From positions 1 through 64,000 of the forward strand of contig NZ_ATVJ01000002.1 in assembly GCF_000420665.1 (NCBI RefSeq): a stretch of 64,000 nucleotides of DNA, read 5' to 3'. How positions within the stretch are numbered: the first letter of the stretch is position 1; every line of letters begins with the position of its first letter. Positions 27,007 through 35,795 of the stretch are shown piece by piece. This DNA comes from Ponticaulis koreensis DSM 19734. Its GTDB lineage: Bacteria > Pseudomonadota > Alphaproteobacteria > Caulobacterales > Hyphomonadaceae. The notes beneath the pieces are model-generated. The model searched no databases. It worked only from the letters and a program-made list of their open reading frames with translations, and was not told the origin of the DNA. A program made the translations under genes and the position numbers.

Positions 27007-27834
27007 ATGACAAGTGTAAGTGTCCCGTCTGATGTTGTGAAAAGATATTGCAATTCACTTCCTGCGCAGTTTGAAACGGCTGCCCAAATGCTGCTTTCAC
27101 TGGTGAAAGGGCCTGTTGATGACCGAGAAGTGCGTGACCTGTACGGTGAGTTACACCGCATGGCAGGCACCGCACAATGCATGGGGTTTCCGTTCTTCGG
27201 CGATGAGCTGGCTAAAATCGTTTATGATTTTGAAAAATGCATTTCTGGCGATCTCAAGGCGGACAAGGTTTTTCTGGGTTCGGTCGCAAAGCGCTTTGAC
27301 CGGCTCAGCAAACTTCTCGAGTATGTGACAATCCGGAACTCTCTGCTTCTTCGTGATCTGGAGCCCCTGGAAGGCGTCGCGGAAACCCGCTTCATCAAGG
27401 CGCGCTACCAGCAGGTCTTTTCTTCGCAAAGAGTGCTGTACTGTGATGATGATCCGGCGCTACAGCAATTGATGTCAGTCATTCTCGATGACTTGGGTGT
27501 GAAGGCAGTCGGAACTGCATCTGATGGACGAGTTCTGCTTCACAAAGCTCTGAAATTCAAACCAAATCTTGTGATTACGGATTGGCAGATGTCGCCAATG
27601 GATGGCCTCCAGCTGCTTCGCTATATCCGTCAGGGAAAATCGGCGATTGATACAAATTGCCCGATCATCTTTCTGTCCACGGTCAAGACGGTGAATAAGA
27701 TCGAACAGGTCGTTGGCGAAGGCGTGGCGCGCTTCCTCGTGAAACCGTTCAACAAGGCCTCGATTGCGCGCGCGATATACCAGATTGCATCAGCGCCAGA
27801 TGAAGCAAACGCCAAAATCCACAAACCGGCATGA
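27007..27834 (+). CDS. Hpt-receiver phosphorelay protein C
   Basis: The third Hpt-receiver paralogue, 275 residues. The Hpt histidine is H50 in ELHRMAGTAQCMGF. The receiver has CDDDP (146-150), D192 in VITDWQMSPMDG, and a Lys in LVKPF; the switch residue sits in FLST. CAGGAGG precedes the ATG at 27007, which I choose over an upstream reading that starts inside the previous gene. It closes the plus-strand unit kinase-receiver-C. Sharing the motif HRMAG[AT]A with proteins A and B shows that the three arose by duplication. Confidence 0.85.
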   Translation: MTSVSVPSDVVKRYCNSLPAQFETAAQMLLSLVKGPVDDREVRDLYGELHRMAGTAQCMGFPFFGDELAKIVYDFEKCISGDLKADKVFLGSVAKRFDRLSKLLEYVTIRNSLLLRDLEPLEGVAETRFIKARYQQVFSSQRVLYCDDDPALQQLMSVILDDLGVKAVGTASDGRVLLHKALKFKPNLVITDWQMSPMDGLQLLRYIRQGKSAIDTNCPIIFLSTVKTVNKIEQVVGEGVARFLVKPFNKASIARAIYQIASAPDEANAKIHKPA

Positions 27835-27991
27835 TCAATCTACGCTGAACTCAGCCTGACTTTACGGTTCAAAGTGGGGCTAGACAGAGGATATCATGCC
27901 AGCGGCACTGAATCTGATTGATTCTATCTGAACGGATAAACAGGCGCTTTTTTCAGTGCTTGAAATTAATGCCTATCGGGACTGAGCAGGC

Positions 27992-28081
27992 TGGCGGAGA
28001 GGAAGGGATTCGAACCCTCGATACGCGTAAACGTATACGCCCTTAGCAGGGGCGCGCCTTCAGCCACTCGGCCACCTCTCC
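27992..28081 (-). tRNA. tRNA-Ser (anticodon GCT)
   Basis: A 90-nt class II tRNA on the minus strand. The acceptor GGAGAGG pairs with CCTCTCC, followed by G and an encoded CCA. The D-arm begins TGGCCGAGTGGCTGAAGG, the T-loop is GGTTCGAATCC, and there is a long variable arm. The anticodon loop reads CTGCTAA, giving GCT for AGC/AGU codons. Confidence 0.98.
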
Positions 28082-28094
28082 GCGGAAGAGCCTC

Positions 28095-28122
28095 GTTATC
28101 AGAGTTTCTTTCCGTCTGCCAA
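28095..28122 (-). promoter_or_regulatory. Probable promoter of tRNA-Ser
   Basis: On the minus strand TTGGCA (28122-28117) is followed after 16 bp by GATAAC (28100-28095). Transcription would begin about seven bases before the tRNA 5' end. Confidence 0.5.
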
Positions 28123-28258
28123 GTGCTAACCGGCCTAAGATTCACAAAATCGTGCGAAAAAACTGGTAAAACGCGATATTATCGCGCAATTCAGAGGGTG
28201 GACCAATTGCCTCGTCTGCACCATATTCGCGGCACAAAGCAGAGGGATACCGACTCGC

Positions 28259-28651
28259 GTGTTAGATAAGATTTTCACCTGGTGGAGCGGCTGGACTGTC
28301 GGCGCGCTCTTTGACGTGAAGCGCCGCTCGGACTTCATCGGAGAAGACGATTACGGCAACCGCTATTTTCAGGACCGTAAGCCGAGCTATGAAGGCCGGC
28401 ACCGTCGCTATGTGATCTATAAAGGCATTGCCGAGCCGTCCAAGGTTCCTGCGGACTGGCATGGCTGGCTGCACTACACATATGACGAACCTCCAACAGA
28501 GCGTCCGCTTGAACGTAAATCCTTCGAGACAGATCACACGCCAAATTTGACGGGTACGATTTTCGCGTATCGTCCGAAAGGCAGCCTGTCACGCGAGGCT
28601 GAGCGCCGCGAAGCGGATAGCGATTATCAGGCATGGAGCCCAGATGCGTAA
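28259..28651 (+). CDS. NDUFA12-family subunit of NADH:ubiquinone oxidoreductase
   Basis: A 130-residue homologue of the mitochondrial complex I accessory subunit NDUFA12 (B17.2). The family core is visible: GEDDYGNRYFQDR (about 29-41), GRHRRYVIYKG, and PADWHGWLHYTYDEPP. In alphaproteobacteria it is an accessory subunit of complex I on the cytoplasmic arm. GTG is the start codon, with AGAGGGA upstream. The 3' end overlaps mlaD by 8 bp. Confidence 0.93.
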   Translation: MLDKIFTWWSGWTVGALFDVKRRSDFIGEDDYGNRYFQDRKPSYEGRHRRYVIYKGIAEPSKVPADWHGWLHYTYDEPPTERPLERKSFETDHTPNLTGTIFAYRPKGSLSREAERREADSDYQAWSPDA

Positions 28652-29108
28652 TTCGGTTTTCGAAACCGCGATTGGTGCCATTGTTATTGTTGTTGCTGGC
28701 GCGTTCCTTTTCTTCGCGCTGAGCACCACTGATTCTTCCGGCGGTCGCGGTGAGTATCAACTCAGTGCTCGTTTCAACGATGTGACGGGCATTGAGTCGG
28801 GTAGTGATGTTCTGCTGGCTGGCGTGAAAGTCGGTCGCGTACTTGATGTCGAAGTCGATCCTGAAACGTTCGAAGCGAGTGTCGTTCTGTCTATGCAGAA
28901 TGGTGTCGAACTTCCGGATGATTCGGATGCGCGCGTGATTTCAGGCCTTCTGGGGGGATCACACATCGCACTGCAGGCGGGCGGTGGTTTCGATACGATT
29001 CCAACGGATGGCAGCGGTGAAATTCTCTACACACGTGGCAGTGTTGATATCATCACGCTGTTTGCGAGCTTTGCCAGCGGGCAGAGCAATAACGGGGACG
29101 GCAACTAG
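28644..29108 (+). CDS. mlaD: MlaD-like MCE-domain lipid transport protein
   Basis: A 154-residue protein with one N-terminal membrane anchor (about 6-28) and a single MCE domain carrying VTGIESGSDVLLAGVKVGRV. MlaD hexamers bind phospholipid in the periplasm as part of the MlaFEDB ABC complex. The partner genes mlaE and mlaF are not in this window, so this gene stands apart from its complex. It overlaps NDUFA12 at the start, and the next gene begins on its last stop-codon base. This tight packing, seen in related bacteria, points to one operon. Confidence 0.9.
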   Translation: MRNSVFETAIGAIVIVVAGAFLFFALSTTDSSGGRGEYQLSARFNDVTGIESGSDVLLAGVKVGRVLDVEVDPETFEASVVLSMQNGVELPDDSDARVISGLLGGSHIALQAGGGFDTIPTDGSGEILYTRGSVDIITLFASFASGQSNNGDGN

Positions 29109-29896
29109 TGTCATCGAGACTTCAGAAGCTTCTTATAGTGACCGCGCTGGGCGCTGGACTGTCAGTTTTCGGTGGCGCAATGGCGCAGCAGGATCCGTTA
29201 GCTGATCTTCTGAATTCTCCGCAAGCTACTCCACCTGAGGACGACGGGCTTGTCGTTCCGGACAATGGCCCAAGTTCCTCTGATTTTCCAACAGCTGGCC
29301 GCACCGTATCGCAGGAAGAGCAGGACAGCTTTCAGGAAGAGATTGAAGAGGGTACGTTCCCGCGTCTCGCGCCTATTTTCGCACCGGATTACGACCCGGA
29401 AGATTATATTATCCGTCCGGAGGGTTCGGACGACGACGAACTGACCGAAATCGAGCCTGTAGACGAGGCTGAAGAAGACCTTGTCGAGGAAGACGCCGAG
29501 GCAGAGCAAGAGCTAGACTTTGAATACATGATCCAGCCGGCTGTGACACTTCGTGGGCTTGATAAGATTACTGGCCGCTCTGTCGATATGGATGTGGCCG
29601 TGGGCTCAAACGCGATGCTCGGTGGTCTGCGTGTGACCGTCCGTGCGTGTCACCAGACGCCGCCTACAGAGCCACCAGAATCCATCGCCTATGTGGAAGT
29701 TGAAGACTACGGCTTCGTCATTGATGATCCCGAAGAGCTTCCAGAAGACGTTGATATGGAAAAACGTGTTTTCAATGGCTGGATGTTTGCGTCATCGCCG
29801 GGCCTGAATGGGCTTGAGCACGCGATTTATGACGTCTGGGTAATCCGTTGTATCGACGAGGCACCTGTTTTTTCTGACGCGGGTAGCGAACTATAA
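29108..29896 (+). CDS. DUF2155-domain secreted protein
   Basis: A 262-residue exported protein. A signal peptide (LLIVTALGAGLSVFGGAMAQ) is followed by about 110 residues of very acidic low-complexity sequence. The C-terminal DUF2155 domain (about 145-255) has the typical KITGRSVDMDVAVG, LRVTVRACHQ and FNGWMFASSPGLNGLEH with YDVWVIRC. Its function is unknown. GTG starts the gene and shares a base with the mlaD stop. The last 70 bp overlap the 3' end of aat on the other strand. Confidence 0.88.
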   Translation: MSSRLQKLLIVTALGAGLSVFGGAMAQQDPLADLLNSPQATPPEDDGLVVPDNGPSSSDFPTAGRTVSQEEQDSFQEEIEEGTFPRLAPIFAPDYDPEDYIIRPEGSDDDELTEIEPVDEAEEDLVEEDAEAEQELDFEYMIQPAVTLRGLDKITGRSVDMDVAVGSNAMLGGLRVTVRACHQTPPTEPPESIAYVEVEDYGFVIDDPEELPEDVDMEKRVFNGWMFASSPGLNGLEHAIYDVWVIRCIDEAPVFSDAGSEL

Positions 29897-30492
29897 GCGT
29901 AAAAGTCGGCGTGGCGTCTCATGGCTTCGGCTAGCCTTCGCTTGAAGAGGCGCTTTGGAATTTCCTGAATACCAAACTGTTCCAGATGGGGGTTGGTGAA
30001 CTGCGCATCTAGCATGACGTAACCGCCAACGCGGAGGCGGTCTACAAGGTGCACGAGCGCTACCTTTGAGGCCTCGCTTACGCGTGAGAACATGCTCTCG
30101 CCAAAGAATACGCCCTGCAGGGCCACTCCATAGAGGCCACCAACTAATTCATCTTCCTGCCAGCACTCAACGGAATGGGCGAAACCGCGCCGGTGAAGCT
30201 CGTTATAGAGATTGAAAATGGTGGTGTTGATCCAGGTAGACGTCCTGCCGGGGCCGGGAGCGGCGCAGGCATCCATGACGCGTCCGAAATTGGTGTCAAC
30301 ACGGATTTCAAACTGGTCCGACCGGACGACTTTCCTGAGTTTTCGAGGTATATGGAAATCATCAAGTGGCAAGACACCGCGCATTTCCGGATCTACGAGA
30401 AATATCTCCGGATCATCGCGGTGTTCAGCCATTGGAAACACGCCGATTTGGTAGAATGACAACAAGTCATCGGCGGTTATAGGTCGTGTCAT
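29827..30492 (-). CDS. aat: Leucyl/phenylalanyl-tRNA--protein transferase
   Basis: Adds Leu or Phe to proteins with N-terminal Arg or Lys, marking them for ClpSAP degradation. The 221-residue protein shows [20 protein letters not shown] (near 14-33), [28 protein letters not shown] and [17 protein letters not shown]. It ends with about 20 residues beyond the usual C-terminus (FYAYSSLP), and these overlap the conserved end of DUF2155. The start overlaps the accC stop by 4 bp, so it is the last gene of the aroQ-accB-accC-aat operon. Confidence 0.95.
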   Translation of the reverse strand: MTRPITADDLLSFYQIGVFPMAEHRDDPEIFLVDPEMRGVLPLDDFHIPRKLRKVVRSDQFEIRVDTNFGRVMDACAAPGPGRTSTWINTTIFNLYNELHRRGFAHSVECWQEDELVGGLYGVALQGVFFGESMFSRVSEASKVALVHLVDRLRVGGYVMLDAQFTNPHLEQFGIQEIPKRLFKRRLAEAMRRHADFYAYSSLPASEKTGASSIQRITQTS

Positions 30493-31835
30493 GACTCCTG
30501 GTCGGCTAGGAAACGTTCCAGCCAGTGAATGTCATAATTGCCTGAGTTTACACCTTCAGCGTCAACCAGACGCTGGTGCAAAGGCAAGGTCGTCTCGACC
30601 CCGGATACAACCATTTCGCCAAGTGCGCGCTTCAGGCGAAGCATGCATTCTTCACGTGTTACGCCGTGTACGATGAGCTTGCCGATGAGGCTGTCATAGT
30701 AAGGCGGGATCATGTAGCCGGCATAGGCGGCCGAATCGAGGCGTACGCCAAGACCGCCCGGCGCATGGAACTCTTTGATGAGGCCCGGAGACGGCGCAAA
30801 GGTTTCAGGATGCTCCGCGTTAATGCGGCACTCGATAGCGTGGCCGATGAACGGAACGTCGCCCTGAGTGAAGCTGAGCTTCTCACCTTGAGCAATACGG
30901 ATTTGCTCTTTCACGAGGTCGATGCGCGTGATCATCTCGGTGACCGGGTGCTCTACCTGAAGGCGGGTGTTCATCTCGATGAAGTAGAACTCGCCGTTCT
31001 CGTAGAGAAATTCGATCGTGCCAACGCCGAGATAGCCAAGCTTTTTGACAGCATCGACGACTGTTTTACCGATCGTGTCACGTTCAGCCTGCGTGATAGC
31101 CGGCGAAGGTGCTTCCTCGAAGACCTTCTGGTGACGACGCTGCAAAGAACAGTCACGTTCGCCAAGGTGCACCACGTTGCCGTGGCTGTCAGCGATAACC
31201 TGAATCTCAATGTGACGGGGCTTTTCGAGATATTTCTCGATATAAACTTCGTCGTCACCGAACGCGGCTTTCGCTTCAGAGCGGGCAGTATTGAAAGCCT
31301 TACCCATTTCTTCTTCGCTGCGCGCGACCTTCATGCCGCGACCGCCGCCGCCTGATGCGGCTTTCACGAGAACCGGATAGCCCATTTCGGCAGCGACTTT
31401 TTTCGCCGTTGCTTCATCTGGTACGCCGCCGTCAGAACCTGGAACCACCGGTACGCCGACTTCAATCATGGCTTTCTTAGCCGCGATTTTGTCACCCATG
31501 AGACGGATATGTTCTGCACGTGGGCCAATGAAGTTCAGGCCGTGCGCTTCCACGATCTCAACGAAGCGGGCGTTCTCGGAGAGGAAGCCGTAGCCGGGGT
31601 GGATCGCGCCAGCGTGGGTGATTTCTGCAGCTGTCATGATAGCTGCAGACTTCAGATAGCTTTCAGATGCGCCAGGCGGGCCAATGCAGACGCTTTCGTC
31701 CGCAAGGCGCACGTGCATGGCGTTGCTGTCTGCCGTGGAGTGCACAGCAACAGTGGAAAGCCCCATTTCTTTGCAGGCACGGTGGATCCGGAGTGCGATT
31801 TCGCCGCGATTGGCGATGAGGACTTTATCAAACAT
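30489..31835 (-). CDS. accC: Acetyl-CoA carboxylase, biotin carboxylase subunit
   Basis: Carboxylates the biotin on AccB, the first half-reaction of malonyl-CoA synthesis. The 448-residue ATP-grasp protein has [16 protein letters not shown] at the N-terminus, the glycine loop [13 protein letters not shown] (about 160-172), [12 protein letters not shown], and [14 protein letters not shown]. It follows accB by 9 bp. Confidence 0.98.
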   Translation of the reverse strand: MFDKVLIANRGEIALRIHRACKEMGLSTVAVHSTADSNAMHVRLADESVCIGPPGASESYLKSAAIMTAAEITHAGAIHPGYGFLSENARFVEIVEAHGLNFIGPRAEHIRLMGDKIAAKKAMIEVGVPVVPGSDGGVPDEATAKKVAAEMGYPVLVKAASGGGGRGMKVARSEEEMGKAFNTARSEAKAAFGDDEVYIEKYLEKPRHIEIQVIADSHGNVVHLGERDCSLQRRHQKVFEEAPSPAITQAERDTIGKTVVDAVKKLGYLGVGTIEFLYENGEFYFIEMNTRLQVEHPVTEMITRIDLVKEQIRIAQGEKLSFTQGDVPFIGHAIECRINAEHPETFAPSPGLIKEFHAPGGLGVRLDSAAYAGYMIPPYYDSLIGKLIVHGVTREECMLRLKRALGEMVVSGVETTLPLHQRLVDAEGVNSGNYDIHWLERFLADQES

Positions 31836-31844
31836 GGAAAAGGC

Positions 31845-32333
31845 CTAGCCTTTTTTCACTTTGAACAGTGGTTGGCCGTATTCAACGGCTTCTGCATCGT
31901 TCACTAGGATTTCGATAATCTCGCCGGAAACTTCGGCTTTGATCTCGTTCATCACTTTCATCGCTTCAATGATGCAGACGACGGATGCCTTGTTCACAGA
32001 GCTGCCTTTTTCAACGAAAGAAGATGCATCCGGAGATGGTGAACGGTAGAAAGTTCCGATCATTGGCGACGTAATGATTTCTTCGTCAGCGGCTGCAACA
32101 GGTGCCGCGCCTGGTGCTTCGGCAGCCGGCGCGGCAGGCGCTGCTGCCGGTGCAGGTGCTGCAGGAGCGGCATAAGAAACAGGTGCTGGAGCAACAACAG
32201 GTGCTGCCGGCTTGCTAACGCGAATCTTGAGTTCGCCCTGTTCAACTTCAATTTCACCGAGATCGGCTTCACGCAGGATAGCTGCGAGTTCGCGCACCAG
32301 CGCTGGATCTACGGTTGTCTTATCGTTTGCCAT
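31845..32333 (-). CDS. accB: Acetyl-CoA carboxylase, biotin carboxyl carrier protein
   Basis: The 162-residue BCCP carries biotin between the two carboxylase active sites. An N-terminal region leads to an Ala/Pro-rich flexible linker (about 42-82), then the biotinyl domain with the thumb and the acceptor K126 in IIEAMKVMNE. AAAGG precedes the start. It lies between aroQ (11-bp gap) and accC (9-bp gap). Confidence 0.97.
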   Translation of the reverse strand: MANDKTTVDPALVRELAAILREADLGEIEVEQGELKIRVSKPAAPVVAPAPVSYAAPAAPAPAAAPAAPAAEAPGAAPVAAADEEIITSPMIGTFYRSPSPDASSFVEKGSSVNKASVVCIIEAMKVMNEIKAEVSGEIIEILVNDAEAVEYGQPLFKVKKG

Positions 32334-32344
32334 GTTTTCGCCTT

Positions 32345-32788
32345 TCAGCTTGATGGAATCAGGGTGGCAAGTGCCTTAACCGCTAGCACATAGCCAGCTG
32401 CGCCAAGTCCTGCAATCGACCCTGTGACGACAGGGCCTATAAAATTGGTAGAACGAAATTCCTCGCGTGCGGCAGGATTCGAAAGATGAACCTCAATCAC
32501 CGGCAAATCGAGAGATTTCAATGCGTCGTGGATCGCGACGGACGTGTGCGTGTATGCTGCTGCGTTCAGAATGACGCCCACTGCGTTGGTTCGAGCGGCT
32601 TGCAACAAATCTACGATAGCTCCTTCGCTATTGCTCTGATGCATTTGCAGATCAAAGCCGTGTAGCGTAGCCTCGTCCCGGGCCATCATTTCGATGTCCT
32701 GAAGCGTCTGGCGTCCGTATATCTCAGGCTCTCGTTGGCCGAGCAGATTGAGATTCGGGCCGTTTATGCAGGAAATAACTCTTGTCAT
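32345..32788 (-). CDS. aroQ: 3-dehydroquinate dehydratase, type II
   Basis: Third step of the shikimate pathway. The 147-residue protein, the normal length for the family, begins ISCINGPNLNLLGQREPEIYG with the catalytic Tyr. It contains NSEGAIVDLLQ, GVILNAAAYTHTSVAIHDAL and the EVHLSNPAAREEFR loop with His. I use the ATG at 32788; a GTG at 32809 would add seven residues. It heads the operon with accB and accC, a common alphaproteobacterial order. Confidence 0.95.
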   Translation of the reverse strand: MTRVISCINGPNLNLLGQREPEIYGRQTLQDIEMMARDEATLHGFDLQMHQSNSEGAIVDLLQAARTNAVGVILNAAAYTHTSVAIHDALKSLDLPVIEVHLSNPAAREEFRSTNFIGPVVTGSIAGLGAAGYVLAVKALATLIPSS

Positions 32789-32848
32789 ATTGGTCAGGAC
32801 GCTTAGCACACCTATCGTGATAAACCAGACACTTAATCGACCGCACGG

Positions 32849-33058
32849 GTGATTGATTTGAATATCAGATTGAATGGTGACTCTTTCGAGGTCAATCCGG
32901 GAACGACAATTCTGGGCCTTGTGCTCAAGCTCGAGCTTGATCCGAAAGCGGTTGCTGTAGAACGAAACCTTGAGATCGTGCCGAAATCACTTCATGGCGA
33001 CGTAGAGCTGTCGGACGGCGACAATATCGAAATCGTAGAGTTTGTAGGAGGCGGTTGA
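32849..33058 (+). CDS. thiS: Sulfur carrier protein ThiS
   Basis: A 69-residue ubiquitin-like protein whose C-terminal glycines carry sulfur as thiocarboxylate for thiazole synthesis. It ends EFVGGG; ThiS normally ends in GG. The start is GTG with no strong ribosome site. The stop codon sits one base before the thiG start. No TPP riboswitch fits in the 60-bp space to aroQ. Confidence 0.92.
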   Translation: MIDLNIRLNGDSFEVNPGTTILGLVLKLELDPKAVAVERNLEIVPKSLHGDVELSDGDNIEIVEFVGGG

Positions 33059-33059
33059 T

Positions 33060-33851
33060 ATGACCGACGCAACCAACCCGAAGAAAGACACGCTAACGAT
33101 TGCGGGTCGCGAGTTCTCGTCGCGCCTCATCATCGGCACCGGCAAATATAAAGACTATGAGCAAAACCTGCATGCAGCGCAGGCTGCGGATGTAGACATG
33201 GTTACGGTTGCGGTGCGGCGCGTAAATCTGACCGATAAGAGCAAGCCGCGTCTCACGGATTTTGTCTCCCCTGAGAAATACACGTTTCTGCCAAACACTG
33301 CAGGCTGTTTTACGGCAGAGGATGCAATCCGCACGCTTCGTCTGGCCCGCGAAGCTGGTGGCTGGGATCTTGTGAAGCTTGAAGTGTTATCGGACCAGAA
33401 AACGCTCTATCCGGATATGTCCGAGACCCTGCGGGCTGCTGAGCTTCTGATCAAAGAAGGCTTCAAGGTCATGGTCTATTGTTCAGACGATCCGGTCTAC
33501 GCAAAGCGTCTTGAAGATGCAGGCTGCGTTGCCATTATGCCGCTCGGCTCACTGATCGGCTCCGGTCTTGGCATTATGAATCCGGTAAATATTCGCCTCA
33601 TCGTTGAGCAAACTCGTGTTCCGGTTATCGTGGATGCAGGCGTAGGCACGGCATCAGATGCGGCGGTTGCTATGGAACTTGGCTGTGACGGCGTTCTCAT
33701 GAATACCGCTATCGCAGAAGCTAAAGACCCGGTGTTGATGGCAAGCGCAATGAAGCACGCCGTTATTGCGGGTCGCGAATCCTATCTCGCAGGCCGCATG
33801 CCGAAGAAGCGTTATGCTGACCCAAGTTCACCTCTCGCGGGCCTTATATGA
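33060..33851 (+). CDS. thiG: Thiazole synthase
   Basis: Builds the thiazole phosphate of thiamine from deoxyxylulose phosphate, dehydroglycine and ThiS-thiocarboxylate. The 263-residue TIM barrel has [13 protein letters not shown], the Schiff-base lysine in [10 protein letters not shown] (about K107), [11 protein letters not shown] and [18 protein letters not shown]. It is coupled to thiS. The remaining thiamine genes are not nearby, except thiL about 20 kb away. Confidence 0.97.
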   Translation: MTDATNPKKDTLTIAGREFSSRLIIGTGKYKDYEQNLHAAQAADVDMVTVAVRRVNLTDKSKPRLTDFVSPEKYTFLPNTAGCFTAEDAIRTLRLAREAGGWDLVKLEVLSDQKTLYPDMSETLRAAELLIKEGFKVMVYCSDDPVYAKRLEDAGCVAIMPLGSLIGSGLGIMNPVNIRLIVEQTRVPVIVDAGVGTASDAAVAMELGCDGVLMNTAIAEAKDPVLMASAMKHAVIAGRESYLAGRMPKKRYADPSSPLAGLI

Positions 33852-33904
33852 CGCTTCAGAAAATAAAGACTGAATTCTGCGGAGAAGCGGTGTAACAGGC
33901 GATC

Positions 33905-35131
33905 ATGTCTGGTACCGGCCGCTTCTCAGCTTTCAAGCACAATAGCTATCGACTCTATTTCGGGGCGCGCTTTTGCACTGCATTTGCCGCGCAAGTGCTT
34001 TCAATCTCCATTGCCTGGCAGATGTATGCCGAAACCAGCAGTATGATGCTGCTAGGCGCGATTGGTCTGGTGCAATTTCTTCCTGCACTCGGTCTCGTGT
34101 TTCTCACGGGTATGGCTGCCGATCAGTTTGGACGACGTCTCGTGATGGGACTTTCGATCGTTGTTGAGCTGGCTTGCGCGCTGACGATTTTGCTTATGGC
34201 GGTCAATCGGAGCTTCGATCCATACGCCGTTCTGTTCGTCCTGTTTGTGTTTGGTTGTGCGCGCGCTTTCCTGGCGCCTGCGTCTTCGAGTCTTGCGGTA
34301 AATCTGGTGCCCAAAGAAGACTTTGTGAACGCTGCCGGTTTTGCGGCGGTATCCTGGCAGGCCGCATCTATTGTTGGCCCGGTCGCGGGTGGTTTGCTGT
34401 ATGGAATATCTGCGTCGGTTGCGTATTCAGTTGCTGTAGGTCTGTTCTTAACGGCGGCGGTTTTGGTGTTCGTGATACCCAAGCCCGATCAGGTGACAGG
34501 GCAGGCGGCTAAAACGCTCTCCAGTGTGTTGGACGGTTTCCAGTACGTATTCAAAGAGAAGGTTGTGCTTGGTGCGATTTCTCTGGACCTGTTTGCGGTA
34601 TTGCTCGGTGGTGCGGTGGCAATGTTGCCGGTCTATGCGAGTGACATTCTTCAAGTCGATTCGCAGGGGCTTGGATTGCTCCGAGCTGCGCCAGGCATCG
34701 GGGCGTTGATCATGGTTGCGTTCATGAACATTTTTCCGATTCGCGACCATGCAGGAATCATTCTGTTCGTGAGCGTTGCGCTATTCGGGCTCGCTACGGC
34801 TGTGTTCGGCGCATCGACCATCGCATGGTTTTCGATTCTGGCGCTCATGTGTGTCGGCGCATTCGACATGGTGTCGGTCTATATTCGCGAAGTTCTGCTG
34901 CAGCTCTGGACGCCGGATGAGGTGCGCGGACGTGTAAATGCCGTTAACTCAATCTTTCTCGGTGCTTCCAACGAGTTGGGTGAGGCGAGGGCCGGGTTTA
35001 TGGGAGCTGTCCTGGGTCCGGTTGCGACCGTTGTTCTGGGCGGCGTGGCAGCTATTGGCATTGCGGCTGGATGGGCATTTCTTTTTCCGCAGATCCGAAA
35101 AACACGTTATCTTGAGAGGCCGGAAGACTGA
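33905..35131 (+). CDS. MFS transporter (MFS_3/EntS-like)
   Basis: A 408-residue major facilitator of the drug or siderophore exporter type. It has SYRLYFGARFCTAFAAQVLS at the start, GMAADQFGRRLVM between helices 2 and 3, and GCARAFLAPASSSLAVNLVP near residue 117. The second half contains LRAAPGIGALIM and the loop TPDEVRGRVNAVNSIFLGASNELGE. It starts 53 bp after thiG. Substrate unknown. Confidence 0.85.
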   Translation: MSGTGRFSAFKHNSYRLYFGARFCTAFAAQVLSISIAWQMYAETSSMMLLGAIGLVQFLPALGLVFLTGMAADQFGRRLVMGLSIVVELACALTILLMAVNRSFDPYAVLFVLFVFGCARAFLAPASSSLAVNLVPKEDFVNAAGFAAVSWQAASIVGPVAGGLLYGISASVAYSVAVGLFLTAAVLVFVIPKPDQVTGQAAKTLSSVLDGFQYVFKEKVVLGAISLDLFAVLLGGAVAMLPVYASDILQVDSQGLGLLRAAPGIGALIMVAFMNIFPIRDHAGIILFVSVALFGLATAVFGASTIAWFSILALMCVGAFDMVSVYIREVLLQLWTPDEVRGRVNAVNSIFLGASNELGEARAGFMGAVLGPVATVVLGGVAAIGIAAGWAFLFPQIRKTRYLERPED

Positions 35132-35170
35132 TTTCGGCAGCCCGAGGGCCGCTAAACCGAGTCTTTTGCT

Positions 35171-35244
35171 GAGATTTTGAATCTCTAGCTTGCCTAATCT
35201 CCCAAGTTTTGACAGTTTCTGAGAAAAATAGAGCTGACTATAAT
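35171..35244 (+). promoter_or_regulatory. Regulatory region before the membrane protein/symporter pair
   Basis: It contains the inverted repeat GAGATT-TTG-AATCTC (35171-35185), a perfect TTGACA (35209-35214) and a perfect TATAAT (35239-35244). The spacing between the two boxes is 24 bp, too long for an ordinary sigma-70 promoter. TATAAT may therefore work with a weaker -35 (TTTCTG, 17 bp upstream) or with an activator. Confidence 0.45.
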
Positions 35245-35267
35245 AAACATCGGGAGGGCTATAATCC

Positions 35268-35792
35268 ATGATGAAATGGATTTTTGGCGTATTAGTCATC
35301 ATGGCAGCAACTATTGTTGTTGCGATGATTGGGGGAGCACCAGACATGGTCTCGGGCGGTCCGCACCCAGAATATGCGGGCATGAGTATCGGAGGCGACA
35401 GCGCTGCGCGCCTGGACGGGTTGTGGATCGAGGGGCTGATCCTCTATTTCGCGACATTTCTAATGGCACCTGCCTTCATGGCGTTTGGTGTTGCTGAGCA
35501 TAATCGAAACAAAACGTTCTGGACGATGATGGGCGGCGTCACTGCGCTGAACCTCGTTTTTGCGACTTTGCTCATCGTTTTTTACGTGGATTTCCTGAAC
35601 ACGGGCGAGACGTTCATGTTGCTCGGCTTTCCTGCTCCGACAGCGATGATGCTGTATGGCTGCTGGGGAACTGCAGCATTGTACACGGTGATCTACATCG
35701 CCGGGTTCAACAAGTTCATCTTCACTCCTGAAGACGAAAAGACCTTTGAGGCGCTGATTGCGGCCAAAAATGCCGAAAAGACGGAGGCTTAA
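35268..35792 (+). CDS. Small membrane protein coupled to a symporter
   Basis: A 174-residue protein I cannot assign to a family. It has about four hydrophobic segments (near 4-25, 52-74, 83-106 and 118-148), a polar loop after the first helix (GGPHPEYAGMSIGGDS) and a charged C-terminal tail. The next gene, a sodium/solute symporter, begins 3 bp after its stop. Small partner subunits with SSS transporters are known (for example DUF485 and DUF4212 proteins), but those are shorter. A subunit or regulator role is inferred from coupling. GGGAGG lies 11 bases before the ATG. Confidence 0.75.
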   Translation: MMKWIFGVLVIMAATIVVAMIGGAPDMVSGGPHPEYAGMSIGGDSAARLDGLWIEGLILYFATFLMAPAFMAFGVAEHNRNKTFWTMMGGVTALNLVFATLLIVFYVDFLNTGETFMLLGFPAPTAMMLYGCWGTAALYTVIYIAGFNKFIFTPEDEKTFEALIAAKNAEKTEA

Positions 35793-35795
35793 GAC

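Noticed and set aside
30576-31355. A 259-codon frame antisense to accC
   Set aside because: It is a shadow of the codon pattern of accC; similar long antisense frames occur opposite the thiolase at 8029-8784 and glyA at 47872-48591.
32789-32848. TPP riboswitch before thiS
   Set aside because: Only about 60 bp separate aroQ and thiS, and the conserved thi-box bases are absent.
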